Of a stretch of DNA of 16,127 nucleotides, positions 1 to 8,458 are shown piece after piece (position 1 is the first letter of the stretch; every line of letters starts with the position of its first letter). This DNA comes from Porticoccus sp. (GTDB taxonomy: Bacteria > Pseudomonadota > Gammaproteobacteria > Pseudomonadales > Porticoccaceae): positions 1 through 16,127 of the forward strand of contig NYXF01000082.1 of assembly GCA_002685455.1 (NCBI GenBank), in the 5' to 3' direction. Both the position numbers and the translations under genes were made by a program. The notes under the pieces were generated by a model. That model had not been told where the DNA came from. It made no database searches and was given only the letters and a program-made list of their open reading frames with translations.

Positions 1-361
1 AACAATTAGGCTGCCTTGCGCATATATCCTTATAATTAATAATTTCAGTTTCACAGTGCTCTTAATATGATCTGCTACTTAGGATTAAGCTTTATACTGC
101 AAGTTTGCTATTCGCAGAGCAAGGAAATAGGCTTCATGCACCATGTGTGTTAAACTTTTAGCAAATAAGTTGGTTATACAACCTCATACAGACGGTTGTT
201 GTTAACTTGATGACCTAAAATTGCAAAATTTGACAACAATTTCCTTGTATGTCCATGCGGTAGCCTGCTCGAAAAAAAAATCAAAATCTAACTTATTAGT
301 TGGTATTTGTTCTAAATATTTCTTTTAAATTAATATATACAAATACAGGGTTTTTCCTTAA
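1..361. other. Non-coding leader upstream of the glycan operon
   Basis: No convincing open reading frame is visible on either strand here. The stretch is AT-rich and appears to be the 5' regulatory and untranslated region of the operon that starts at 362. It contains an ops-like element (256-267), a run of nine A (272-280), and short inverted repeats: ACAACC at 178-183 with GGTTGT at 194-199, and TTGTTGT at 196-202 with ACAACAA at 233-239. These two share bases, so they would be alternative folds. Possible -10 hexamers are TATACT at 93-98 and TATACA at 175-180, but neither has a good -35 at the right distance. An AGGG at 347-350 lies 11 bases before the first start codon. The promoter therefore cannot be fixed from sequence alone. 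Confidence 0.6.
256..267 (+). promoter_or_regulatory. ops-like element (RfaH recruitment site)
   Basis: TGCGGTAGCCTG matches the ops consensus GGCGGTAGCGTG at 10 of 12 positions and keeps the central GCGGTAGC intact. In enterobacteria and vibrios, ops pauses RNA polymerase early in long surface-polysaccharide, LPS-core and toxin operons and loads the antiterminator RfaH. The position fits: about 95 bases before the first gene, on the coding strand, ahead of an operon longer than 15 kb. Function is inferred from motif and context. A chance match in 361 bases is unlikely but not excluded. Confidence 0.6.
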
Positions 362-2137
362 ATGTTTAAAATTTTATTAGAGCTACTCTCTCCCAGTGAG
401 CGTATTCAGGGTTTTTTTTTAGTTTTATGGGTCTTGATAGTAGCACTTATGGATGTAGCTGGAATTGCTTCTATAATGCCCTTTATAGCGGTTTTAACAA
501 ACCCAGAGCTAATTCAAACTAATGAATACCTCGCTATGCTTTATGATTTTTCTGGCTATAGTGATGCCCAAGAATTTTTATTTTTATTAGGGGTAATAGT
601 TTTTTCTTTATTGGTTATATCTCTCTCTTTAAAAGCATTAACAACATACATTCAAACTCGTTTTACTCTAAAACTTGAATATTCTTTAGGACGTCGACTT
701 TTATTTGGTTACCTGCATCAACCATATGAGTGGTTTTTGAATCGTAATAGTTCAGAGTTAGGAAAAAGCATTCTATCTGAGGTATATAGTGTTATAAAAG
801 GTGGGTTTGCGCCTTTAATGACGGTAATAACACAAAGTATCGTTGCGGCAACAATTTTAGTACTTCTTTTATTGGTAAACACTTTTCTAGCTTTGATGGT
901 TTTTATAACGCTGAGTTTTGCATATTTATTTATTTACAAAGTTTTGAAAAGACTTCTTTTGAACATTGGTCAGTCAAGATTTGATGCAAACCAAAAAAGA
1001 TACAATATAATTAGTGAGATCTTCGGTGGTATCAAGGATATTAAACTAGGTGAGCTAGAGGAACTCTACTTAGACAGATTTTCAAGGCCATCTTTCGAAT
1101 ATGCAAAATCTAATACAGCCTCCCAAGTGATCAATCTCATGCCTCGCTTTGCGCTGGAGGCAATAGCCTTCGGCGGCATGCTTCTTATGATTTTATACAT
1201 GATGGGTCGTGGTAGTGGACTTGGGGGTGTGTTACCCGTCATCGCTTTATATGCTTTAGCTGGTTATAGATTGATGCCTGCATTGCAACAAATTTATGAG
1301 GGATTCTCTAAATTAAGATTTTCGGTTCCAGCTATAGAAGCTTTACATAAGGATCTTATTGATTTGAAAGTTGCCCCTCCCGTTAACAATTTATCATCTT
1401 TTAAATTAGCAAAGTCTATTGAGTTAAAAGATATTACTTTTAGTTATCCAGAAACAGAAAAATACGCAATTAGTGGAGTAAGTCTGACTATACCTGCCCT
1501 AAGTACAATTGGTATCGTTGGCTCTACAGGAAGCGGAAAAACAACAATAGTTGATATTATTCTTGGTTTATTATCGGTAGATCAAGGAATACTCAAAATT
1601 GACGATCAAATTATCAACAATGATAACTTTCGTAAATGGCAAAAAATTATTGGTTACGTACCTCAGCAAATTTATTTATCAGATAGTACTGTGGCAGCTA
1701 ATATTGCTTTTGGTTCAGATGCCAAAAATATAAATCAAGATGCGGTAAAGCACGCTGCAAAGATTGCTAATTTACACGATTTCATAATAAATCAACTTCC
1801 AGACGGTTATCAAACAACTGTTGGAGAACGGGGCGTTCGTTTATCAGGAGGCCAGCGTCAAAGAATTGGTATAGCAAGAGCTCTTTACCGAAGCCCTAAG
1901 GTGCTTTTCTTCGATGAAGCTACGAGTGCACTCGATAATCTAACAGAGCATGCAGTGATGGATGCAGTAAGAAGTTTAGAGCATAAAATAACTATTATTA
2001 TGATTGCTCATCGTCTTAGTACAGTAAAACATTGTGATAAAATTTTTTTTCTAGAGAAAGGAAAAATTAAAGCTCAGGGCACTTATGATGAGCTGATGCA
2101 GCAAAATGAAATCTTCAGATCAATGGTAGAAAAATAA
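362..2137 (+). CDS. PglK-like ABC exporter / lipid-linked glycan flippase
   Basis: This 591-residue half-transporter fuses an N-terminal membrane domain to a C-terminal ATPase. Hydrophobic helices are visible at about residues 16-46, 72-92, 155-195 and 262-305. The ATPase is complete: Walker A GSTGSGKT at 387-394, signature LSGGQ at 494-498, Walker B ending in D518-E519, and the switch His550. The N-terminal helix pattern and length resemble Campylobacter PglK, which flips undecaprenyl-diphosphate-linked oligosaccharide across the inner membrane using ATP. Being first in a sugar operon supports the same job here, in place of a Wzx flippase. The substrate is not readable from sequence. A nine-T run at 412-420 lies in codons 17-20. 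The next gene starts two bases after the stop codon. A general lipid or peptide exporter is less likely. Confidence 0.8.
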   Translation: MFKILLELLSPSERIQGFFLVLWVLIVALMDVAGIASIMPFIAVLTNPELIQTNEYLAMLYDFSGYSDAQEFLFLLGVIVFSLLVISLSLKALTTYIQTRFTLKLEYSLGRRLLFGYLHQPYEWFLNRNSSELGKSILSEVYSVIKGGFAPLMTVITQSIVAATILVLLLLVNTFLALMVFITLSFAYLFIYKVLKRLLLNIGQSRFDANQKRYNIISEIFGGIKDIKLGELEELYLDRFSRPSFEYAKSNTASQVINLMPRFALEAIAFGGMLLMILYMMGRGSGLGGVLPVIALYALAGYRLMPALQQIYEGFSKLRFSVPAIEALHKDLIDLKVAPPVNNLSSFKLAKSIELKDITFSYPETEKYAISGVSLTIPALSTIGIVGSTGSGKTTIVDIILGLLSVDQGILKIDDQIINNDNFRKWQKIIGYVPQQIYLSDSTVAANIAFGSDAKNINQDAVKHAAKIANLHDFIINQLPDGYQTTVGERGVRLSGGQRQRIGIARALYRSPKVLFFDEATSALDNLTEHAVMDAVRSLEHKITIIMIAHRLSTVKHCDKIFFLEKGKIKAQGTYDELMQQNEIFRSMVEK

Positions 2138-2139
2138 AA

Positions 2140-3138
2140 ATGAAAAAAATACTTATAACTGGTGCAGAGGGATTTATTGGGTCTCATCTAACAGAATATC
2201 TAGTTCGTGAAGGCTTTAATGTTAAAGCTTTTGTCCTTTATAATTCATTCAATTCATGGGGTTGGTTGGATACACTCCCTAAAGATATAAAGGAAAATTT
2301 TGAGGTTTTTTGCGGCGATATAAGGGACCCTCATGGAGTAAAAGAAGCAATGAAAAATTGTGACACTGTACTTCATCTAGCGGCACTAATTGCAATTCCA
2401 TATTCTTACCATTCCCCTGATACTTACATTGAAACAAACATTAAAGGTACTCTAAATGTATTACAAGCAGCACGTGATCTAGGTGTTAAGCGAATTATTC
2501 ATACTTCAACAAGCGAAGTATATGGGACCGCAAATTTCGTACCAATAACTGAAGACCATCCTTTACTTGGGCAATCACCTTATTCTGCAAGTAAAATTGC
2601 TGCAGATCAACTTGCCTACTCTTTCTTTGCCTCTTTCGATCTTGATATTGTAATTGTTAGGCCCTTTAATACTTACGGCCCTAGACAGTCAGCCAGAGCA
2701 GTAATTCCAACTATTATTTCACAAATAGCTAGTGGAGAGAGAGAAATCAAATTGGGTGCAGTATCTCCTACGAGGGATTTTAGTTACATTTCAGATACTG
2801 TTGATGGATTTGTTACCGCCATGAAAAGTCATAAAGGTTCGGGGGAATTTATAAATCTTGGATCTAATTTTGAGATTTCGATCGGAGATACTGTTGACCT
2901 AATTGCAGAAATTATGCGCGCAGATATAAAGATTATAACTGATAAAAATCGATTGCGACCAATCAAATCTGAGGTCGATCGCCTTTGGGCTGATAATACA
3001 AAAGCAAAGCAAATTTTTGGTTGGTCTCCTAATTATACTGGTAGAGTTGGTCTTAAAAAAGGTCTGAAAGAGACGATAAAATGGTTTTCTGATCCAGAAA
3101 ATATAAAAAATTATAAGACAAATATTTTTAATATCTAA
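2140..3138 (+). CDS. legB: GDP-N-acetylglucosamine 4,6-dehydratase LegB
   Basis: This is a 332-residue extended short-chain dehydrogenase/reductase. The NAD-binding motif GxxGxxG is at residues 8-14. The active-site segment TSTSEVYG (122-129) and the pair Tyr148/Lys152 are intact. In Campylobacter, LegB removes water from GDP-GlcNAc to give the 4-keto-6-deoxy sugar, the first committed step to legionaminic acid. The body of the protein closely resembles LegB as I know it, and an aminotransferase of the LegC type follows immediately, its start overlapping this stop by one base (TAATG). Nucleotide preference (GDP rather than UDP) is inferred from the GDP-type pathway encoded downstream, including PtmE. 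The cytoplasmic enzyme appears full length. Confidence 0.9.
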   Translation: MKKILITGAEGFIGSHLTEYLVREGFNVKAFVLYNSFNSWGWLDTLPKDIKENFEVFCGDIRDPHGVKEAMKNCDTVLHLAALIAIPYSYHSPDTYIETNIKGTLNVLQAARDLGVKRIIHTSTSEVYGTANFVPITEDHPLLGQSPYSASKIAADQLAYSFFASFDLDIVIVRPFNTYGPRQSARAVIPTIISQIASGEREIKLGAVSPTRDFSYISDTVDGFVTAMKSHKGSGEFINLGSNFEISIGDTVDLIAEIMRADIKIITDKNRLRPIKSEVDRLWADNTKAKQIFGWSPNYTGRVGLKKGLKETIKWFSDPENIKNYKTNIFNI

Positions 3139-4319
3139 TGAAAAAAAAATACCTTCCTGATACTCATCAACCTGACAAAAAAATCCTCAAAGCACTCCAA
3201 AGCTTATTAGGTAAGAAAACTCGAGCTGTCCATGAACCGTACTTCGGTGGTAAAGAGAAAGTTTATATTGAGGATTGCATTGAGTCTACTTACGTCTCTT
3301 CATTAGGCGATTACGTTAACCGCTTCGAGAGAGAGTTAGCAGAGTATACTGGAGCTAAGCGCTCCATTGTTGTAGTTAATGGAACTGCGGCTCTTCAAGT
3401 GGCATTAAAGGTTGCCGGTGTTGCGGCAGGTGACGAGGTAATCATTCCATCACTAACATTTGTTGCAACAGCTAATGCAGTCCATTATGTCGGTGGAATA
3501 CCACATCTTGCTGATGTTGAAGAGAGTACTTTAGGTCTAGATCCTTCAGCGCTACGTAGCTGGTTGAATAAATCTGCAGAGAAAACAACGGGTGGCTTCC
3601 GTAATAAAAAAACTGGTAGGCGTATTTCTACTCTAGTGCCGATGCATGCCTATGGCCACCCTTGCAATATCGATGGACTTCTTGCAGTTGCGAAAGACTT
3701 TCAATTAAGTTTAGTAGAGGATGCTGCAGAGTCTTTAGGAAGCTTTTATCAGAATCGCCACACGGGAACTTTTGGGAAACTTGGTACCTTAAGCTTTAAT
3801 GGTAATAAGATTATTACAACAGGTGGCGGAGGCGCTATCTTAACTAATGATGAAAAACTAGCAGATTATACAAAGCACTTGGTTACTACAGCTAAAGTTC
3901 CTAATCAATTGAAAAGTACTCATGATGAAATAGGGTACAATTTTCGTATGCCAAATCTAAATGCTGCACTTGGTTGTGCGCAATTAGAACAATTACCTGA
4001 TTTTTTGGCTTCAAAAAGACGCCTGTATGAGAGTTATAGAAACGCTATTTCTCATATTAAGAGCATAAGATTGATGTCAGAGCCTGCTGGTTGCGTTAGT
4101 AATTATTGGCTACAGACTATAATACTTAATAAAGAAATTTCTGATCAACTTGATAAAATTTTAGAGACAACCTGTAGGGCTGGAATCATCACTAGGCCCA
4201 CTTGGGAGCTGATGCATAATCTAGAAATGTATAAATATAGTCCACGTGCGCCTCTGCCAGTATCGGAATCACTATCAAAACGGATCATAAATTTGCCAAG
4301 TGGAGTAAATTTAGTATGA
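3138..4319 (+). CDS. legC: LegC-family PLP-dependent sugar 4-aminotransferase
   Basis: This 393-residue protein belongs to the DegT/DnrJ/EryC1 aminotransferases. The Schiff-base lysine is Lys224 in the sequence SFNGNK, followed by a glycine-rich stretch, and Asp195 in VEDAAESLG should contact the pyridine nitrogen of PLP. LegC transfers an amino group, normally from glutamate, to C4 of the LegB product, giving the GDP-4-amino-4,6-dideoxy-GlcNAc intermediate. The start overlaps the legB stop by one base and the end overlaps the next gene as ATGA, indicating translational coupling. Codons 2-4 contain a nine-A run (3141-3149), so slippage near the start could change expression. The length is normal for the family. 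Confidence 0.9.
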   Translation: MKKKYLPDTHQPDKKILKALQSLLGKKTRAVHEPYFGGKEKVYIEDCIESTYVSSLGDYVNRFERELAEYTGAKRSIVVVNGTAALQVALKVAGVAAGDEVIIPSLTFVATANAVHYVGGIPHLADVEESTLGLDPSALRSWLNKSAEKTTGGFRNKKTGRRISTLVPMHAYGHPCNIDGLLAVAKDFQLSLVEDAAESLGSFYQNRHTGTFGKLGTLSFNGNKIITTGGGGAILTNDEKLADYTKHLVTTAKVPNQLKSTHDEIGYNFRMPNLNAALGCAQLEQLPDFLASKRRLYESYRNAISHIKSIRLMSEPAGCVSNYWLQTIILNKEISDQLDKILETTCRAGIITRPTWELMHNLEMYKYSPRAPLPVSESLSKRIINLPSGVNLV

Positions 4320-5200
4320 AGATTGGTTATTTTGCTGATGGTCCATGGTCACATAAAGCTTTAGATAAATTGCTGGCTGATAAGACTATATTAATATCAT
4401 TCATATGTGCCCGTTTCGATAAACCTGACCCAGTTTTAAGAAGTCTTGCTGCAGCTGCTAATATTCCATTTTTTGTAGAAAAAAATATAAATTCAGATAA
4501 ATTTTTAGATACGATATCTGATTTTACAGTTGATATACATGTATCAATGTCGTTCAATCAAATCTTCCGTCAAAAGCTCATAAATCAACCATCATTAGGT
4601 ACCATCAATTGTCATGCGGGTAAATTACCCTATTACCGGGGCAGAAATATACTAAATTGGGCACTAATAAATGATGAAAAAGAATTTGGTATTACTGTGC
4701 ACTATATGGACAAAGGTATAGACACTGGAGATATTATCACTCAGTCGTTACTTCCCATCGACGACCAAGACACCTATAAAACTCTCTTAGTGCGAGCTTA
4801 TGAAGGATGCGCGAATATCCTTTATGAGTCATTAAAGAAGATACAATCTGGTACTGCAAGACGTATTAAACAACAAAGTATTCACCCTATGGGATTTTAT
4901 TGCACAGCAAGGGGTCCTGGTGACGAAGTATTAGATTGGAATCAATCATCTCGATCAATTTTTAATTTTGTTCGAGCTATTTGCCCACCTGGGCCAGCAG
5001 CAAGAACTGTGCTTAAAGATAGAGAAATCAAAATTAATCATATCGCTTTGCTTCCAAATGCATTAAAACATAAAGGGATTTGTGGGGCTGTTTTAGAGGT
5101 TGATGATGATGGATGGATTGTTAAAACTGCGGATTCATATGTTAAGGTCACTGATTGGGAAGCAGATTTAAAAATCTGCGTGGGAGATCGACTGAAATGA
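4316..5200 (+). CDS. Sugar N-formyltransferase (in the place of LegH)
   Basis: This 294-residue protein has the fold signature of methionyl-tRNA formyltransferase and the ArnA formyltransferase domain. The catalytic triad is visible as Asn98, His100 and Asp136, with the same spacing as in ArnA, inside NCHAGKLPYYRG and GIDTGDII. A C-terminal FMT-like domain covers roughly residues 200-294. Such enzymes move a formyl group from N10-formyltetrahydrofolate to a primary amine. It overlaps legC by four bases (ATGA) and legI by four bases, exactly where an acylation of the new 4-amino group is needed, and no acetyltransferase is present nearby. I infer that it formylates the C4 amine, which becomes N7 of legionaminic acid. 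It is shorter than, and in the wrong context for, a housekeeping Fmt. Confidence 0.82.
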   Translation: MKIGYFADGPWSHKALDKLLADKTILISFICARFDKPDPVLRSLAAAANIPFFVEKNINSDKFLDTISDFTVDIHVSMSFNQIFRQKLINQPSLGTINCHAGKLPYYRGRNILNWALINDEKEFGITVHYMDKGIDTGDIITQSLLPIDDQDTYKTLLVRAYEGCANILYESLKKIQSGTARRIKQQSIHPMGFYCTARGPGDEVLDWNQSSRSIFNFVRAICPPGPAARTVLKDREIKINHIALLPNALKHKGICGAVLEVDDDGWIVKTADSYVKVTDWEADLKICVGDRLK

Positions 5201-6198
5201 CTACCTTGATCATTGCTGAAGTTGGTGTTAATCATAATGGAGATATGAATCTAGCAAGAAATCTTATTGAAGTAGCAGCTAATGTCGGTGCAGATTTTGT
5301 AAAATTTCAAACCTTTGAAGCTGATAGCCTAGTAACGAGGTCAGCATCAAAAGCTGCTTATCAAATTCAGTCGACCGACGCTAAACAAAATCAGCATGAG
5401 ATGCTGAGAAGATTAGAGCTCAGCAAAGAGATGCATCATGAGCTTATTGAATATTCCAAAAGAAAAGAGATTGAATTTCTTTCAACAGGATTTGATATAG
5501 AAAGCCTTAAATTTCTTAACGAATTGGGTCTTAGATTCTTTAAAATTCCATCAGGTGAAATTACTAATCTTCCCTATCTACGATACATTGGGTCCTTAGG
5601 TAAACCTATAGTACTCTCAACTGGGATGTCGACTTTACATGAAATTCGTGATGCTCTTGAGATTTTAGAGGTTTCAGGCACACCTCGAAATAAAGTTACT
5701 GTTCTTCATTGTAATACAGAGTATCCAACGCCAATAGAAGATGTAAATTTGAATGCTATGACTAAAATCCGAGATACTCTTGATGTAAAAGTTGGTTATT
5801 CGGATCATACTCTTGGCATTGAAGTGTCAACTGCAGCTGTTGCTCTTGGTGCATCAATTATCGAAAAACATCTAACAATGAATCGTAATCTTCCAGGTCC
5901 TGACCATCTTGCAAGTCTGGAGCCTAAAGAATTTGAAGCTATGGTAAAAAGTATTAAAAATATTGAGAAGGCAATGGGCGATGGAATAAAAATACCTTCA
6001 CCAAGCGAAGAAAAGAATATTGTGATTGCGAGAAAATCGTTAGTTGCAAAAAAATCGATTTATGCAGGCGAAGAATTCACACCTTACAATGTTACTACTA
6101 AAAGACCGGGTAATGGAATTTCACCAATGAATTGGGATAAAGCAATGGGTCAAATAGCACCGCGTGATTTCATAGAGGATGAGTTGATTGAGTTATGA
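5197..6198 (+). CDS. legI: Legionaminic acid synthase LegI (NeuB family)
   Basis: This 333-residue NeuB-type synthase condenses phosphoenolpyruvate with a 6-deoxy-mannosamine derivative to form the nine-carbon nonulosonate. The TIM-barrel motifs are present: the N-terminal AEVGVNHNG, KFQTF near residues 36-40, EKHLT near 223-227 and GPDH at 234-237. A C-terminal SAF (antifreeze-like) domain from about residue 278 includes the conserved Arg of KRPGNGI. The start chosen is the ATG at 5197, forming an ATGA overlap with the formyltransferase. An in-frame ATG at 5155 would add 14 residues that do not belong to the family and would overlap the upstream gene by 46 bases. LegI is preferred over sialic acid NeuB or pseudaminate PseI because LegB, LegC and LegG neighbours surround it. 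Confidence 0.92.
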   Translation: MTTLIIAEVGVNHNGDMNLARNLIEVAANVGADFVKFQTFEADSLVTRSASKAAYQIQSTDAKQNQHEMLRRLELSKEMHHELIEYSKRKEIEFLSTGFDIESLKFLNELGLRFFKIPSGEITNLPYLRYIGSLGKPIVLSTGMSTLHEIRDALEILEVSGTPRNKVTVLHCNTEYPTPIEDVNLNAMTKIRDTLDVKVGYSDHTLGIEVSTAAVALGASIIEKHLTMNRNLPGPDHLASLEPKEFEAMVKSIKNIEKAMGDGIKIPSPSEEKNIVIARKSLVAKKSIYAGEEFTPYNVTTKRPGNGISPMNWDKAMGQIAPRDFIEDELIEL

Positions 6199-7349
6199 AA
6201 AAGGTATGTGTTGTTTCAGGTAGCCGTGCTGAATATGGTCTTTTAGTTGGCATAATAGAAAAAATCGATAAATCTAAAATATTAGGTTTACAGCTTGTAA
6301 TAACTGGCACGCATCTATCTTCAGATTTTGGTTATACAGCATCTGAAATCGAGGCAGATGGCTTTCAAATTGATCATCGAATAGAGACACTTCTGGTATC
6401 GAATACATCAGTTGGTGTGACAAAATCCCTTGGCAGGGGAATAATTGGATTTGCTGATGCTTTAGCTAAATTAAAGCCAGATTTGCTTTTAGTTCTTGGT
6501 GATCGTTTTGAGATTTTTGCTGCTGCTTCTGCTGCAATGATTGCCTGTATTCCTATTGCACATTTACATGGAGGAGAAATAACTGAAGGCGCTTTTGACG
6601 AAGCTATACGTCATTCCATTACAAAGATGTCACACATACATTTTGTAGCTGCACAGGACTATCAGCGACGCGTTATTCAGCTTGGTGAAAACCCTGATAA
6701 TGTTCATCTTGTTGGAGGTTTAGGAGTAGACAGTATAAACCGTCAGAAATTACTATCATCCTCTGAAATACAGGAAGCACTTGGTTTAAAGTTTGGAGAA
6801 AAAAATTTACTAATTACTTTTCATCCTGTCACACTTGAATTAAGTAGCAATGAGTATCAAATGTCAGAATTACTTTTGTCACTGGCATCATTAAAGAATA
6901 CACAGCTGATATTTACAATGCCCAATGCAGACACTGGTGGGCTAAGATTAACTAAACAAATAAAAGAATTCGTTAGTATGCGAACTAATGCATATTTTTT
7001 TGAATCACTCGGCCGACTCAGATACCTATCATGCGTTAATTATATGGACGGGGTGATAGGTAATTCATCTAGCGGCCTTCTAGAGGTACCAACTTTTAAA
7101 AAGGGAACAATTAATATAGGTAGTCGCCAAAAAGGTAGATTAAAAGCATCAAGTGTGATTGATTGTGAACCGGATCACTTATCTATTAATCGGGCAATAG
7201 AAACACTTTATTCATCAGGGTTCCAATCGAAATTGAAGGCTACTGAAAATCCATATGGAAAAGGCGGAGCTAGTGAAACTATTGTTGATATTCTAGAAAA
7301 AATAGACTTCGATATTTCTGTAAAGAAAATTTTTTATGATTTAAGTTAG
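6195..7349 (+). CDS. legG: GDP-sugar hydrolysing 2-epimerase LegG (NeuC family)
   Basis: This 384-residue protein is a hydrolysing NDP-HexNAc 2-epimerase. Visible landmarks are SGSRAEYG (8-15), GDRFE (102-106), HLHGGE (123-128), the DEAIRHSITKMSH segment (135-147) and the nucleotide-binding NSSSGLLE later in the chain. In the legionaminic pathway LegG cleaves GDP from the 4-acylamino-6-deoxy-GlcNAc intermediate and inverts C2, giving the free mannosamine-type substrate for LegI. It overlaps legI by ATGA, which suggests coupled translation. The substrate here would carry an N-formyl rather than an N-acetyl group if the upstream formyltransferase acts as proposed. A UDP-GlcNAc-specific NeuC is the alternative, but context disfavours it. 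Confidence 0.9.
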   Translation: MKKVCVVSGSRAEYGLLVGIIEKIDKSKILGLQLVITGTHLSSDFGYTASEIEADGFQIDHRIETLLVSNTSVGVTKSLGRGIIGFADALAKLKPDLLLVLGDRFEIFAAASAAMIACIPIAHLHGGEITEGAFDEAIRHSITKMSHIHFVAAQDYQRRVIQLGENPDNVHLVGGLGVDSINRQKLLSSSEIQEALGLKFGEKNLLITFHPVTLELSSNEYQMSELLLSLASLKNTQLIFTMPNADTGGLRLTKQIKEFVSMRTNAYFFESLGRLRYLSCVNYMDGVIGNSSSGLLEVPTFKKGTINIGSRQKGRLKASSVIDCEPDHLSINRAIETLYSSGFQSKLKATENPYGKGGASETIVDILEKIDFDISVKKIFYDLS

Positions 7350-7388
7350 GTTTTCAAAGTAAATGTAACTATAAAATAGGGTTAATTA

Positions 7389-8441
7389 ATGATTAATGAC
7401 ATCGGTATAGAGGAATGGCGTAAAGCAGTTTTATCAGCTAACTCTAATATTCAGCAAGTAGTTAAAAATTTGAATGATGTAGCAATTCAAATAACTTTGA
7501 TAGCTGACGATAATGGTGTTTTGATCGGAACTGTTTCAGACGGAGACATACGAAGGGGGTTACTTAAGGGTTTGCATATGAATAGCTCTATTGAATCCAT
7601 AATTAATAAAAATCCATTTGTAGTTCCGGAAACCTTTGATCGTAAGCTCGTTCCAGAACTTATGCAAGTCAATAAGATTAAACAAATTCCTGTAGTTGAC
7701 AGCACTGAACGATTGGTCGGCCTATATTTGTGGGACCAAGTTGCCATTCCTGCAAATAGAAAAAATCTAATGATTATTATGGCTGGAGGTAAAGGTACGC
7801 GTCTACGGCCCCATACTGAAAACTGCCCTAAACCTATGCTTAAGGTGGATGGTAAGCCTATGTTGCAACATATTATCGAGCGAGCAAAAACAGAAGGGTT
7901 CAGCGAATTCCTAATTTCTGTTCACTATCTACATCATATTATTGAAGACTATTTTGGTGCAGGTGAAAAATTTGGTGTTAAGATTGGATATCTTCGGGAA
8001 GAATCTCCCTTAGGAACAGCTGGAGCTTTATCTCTACTTAATCTTTCATCTGAGCAGCCATTTGTTGTTACCAACGGAGATGTTATTACCGATATTCGCT
8101 ATGGTGAGGTTTTAGATTTTCATAACCGATATCAAGCAATAGCAACAATGGCTGTAAGCCTTTTCGAATGGAAGCACCCATTTGGTGTTGTGCAAATGAA
8201 TGGGGTGGATATAACAGGTTTTGAAGAAAAACCTGTTTTACGAAGCCACATTAATGCGGGTGTTTATGTTCTTTCACCCAAAGCCTTAAAAGAATTAGAT
8301 GACGGAATGTTCTGTGATATGCCTAGTTTGTTCAAAAAATTACAAACAAAAAATATGCCCATAGTCGCCTATCCTATGCATGAGCCATGGTTGGACGTAG
8401 GGCGGCCAGAAGATTTAAAAAAAGCAATATTAGATAAATAG
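7389..8441 (+). CDS. ptmE: Glucosamine-1-phosphate guanylyltransferase PtmE (CBS plus nucleotidyltransferase)
   Basis: This 350-residue two-part protein has two CBS repeats at about residues 5-120 (GTVSDGDIRRG near 47-57) joined to a sugar-phosphate nucleotidyltransferase domain from about 125. The activating motif GGKGTRLRP is at 133-141, with Lys148-Pro149 further on. In Campylobacter the same architecture belongs to PtmE, which makes GDP-glucosamine from glucosamine-1-phosphate and GTP, feeding LegB with a GDP-linked substrate. CBS domains often bind adenine nucleotides and may regulate activity; that is inference here. The gene follows legG after a 39-base gap, with AGGG at 7377-7381 (bases ATAGGG) as a ribosome-binding candidate. 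Glucose- or mannose-1-phosphate specificity cannot be excluded from sequence. Confidence 0.85.
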   Translation: MINDIGIEEWRKAVLSANSNIQQVVKNLNDVAIQITLIADDNGVLIGTVSDGDIRRGLLKGLHMNSSIESIINKNPFVVPETFDRKLVPELMQVNKIKQIPVVDSTERLVGLYLWDQVAIPANRKNLMIIMAGGKGTRLRPHTENCPKPMLKVDGKPMLQHIIERAKTEGFSEFLISVHYLHHIIEDYFGAGEKFGVKIGYLREESPLGTAGALSLLNLSSEQPFVVTNGDVITDIRYGEVLDFHNRYQAIATMAVSLFEWKHPFGVVQMNGVDITGFEEKPVLRSHINAGVYVLSPKALKELDDGMFCDMPSLFKKLQTKNMPIVAYPMHEPWLDVGRPEDLKKAILDK

Positions 8442-8458
8442 ATGGATATTAAAAAATA

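Noticed and set aside
54..62. CAGTGCTCT, the first nine bases of the enterobacterial JUMPstart sequence
   Set aside because: In a true JUMPstart it lies within about 40 bases of ops. Here the ops-like core is 200 bases away and the intervening consensus is absent, so it may be chance.
230..235. Perfect TTGACA -35 box
   Set aside because: No acceptable -10 hexamer occurs 15-19 bases downstream, and a start there would lie at or past the ops-like element.
307..336. Promoter-like pair TTGTTC and TATA-rich TAATAT with 18 bases between
   Set aside because: The sequence is so AT-rich that such pairs are expected by chance, and a start here would exclude the ops-like element from the transcript. 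Kept only as a possibility.
5155..5196. Upstream in-frame ATG for legI adding 14 residues
   Set aside because: The extra residues overlap the formyltransferase by 46 bases and are unlike NeuB N-termini. The ATG at 5197 forms the ATGA coupling seen elsewhere in the operon.
4316..5200. Housekeeping methionyl-tRNA formyltransferase
   Set aside because: It overlaps legC and legI in a sugar operon, has no def partner, and differs from the usual SLLP loop (GKLP here).
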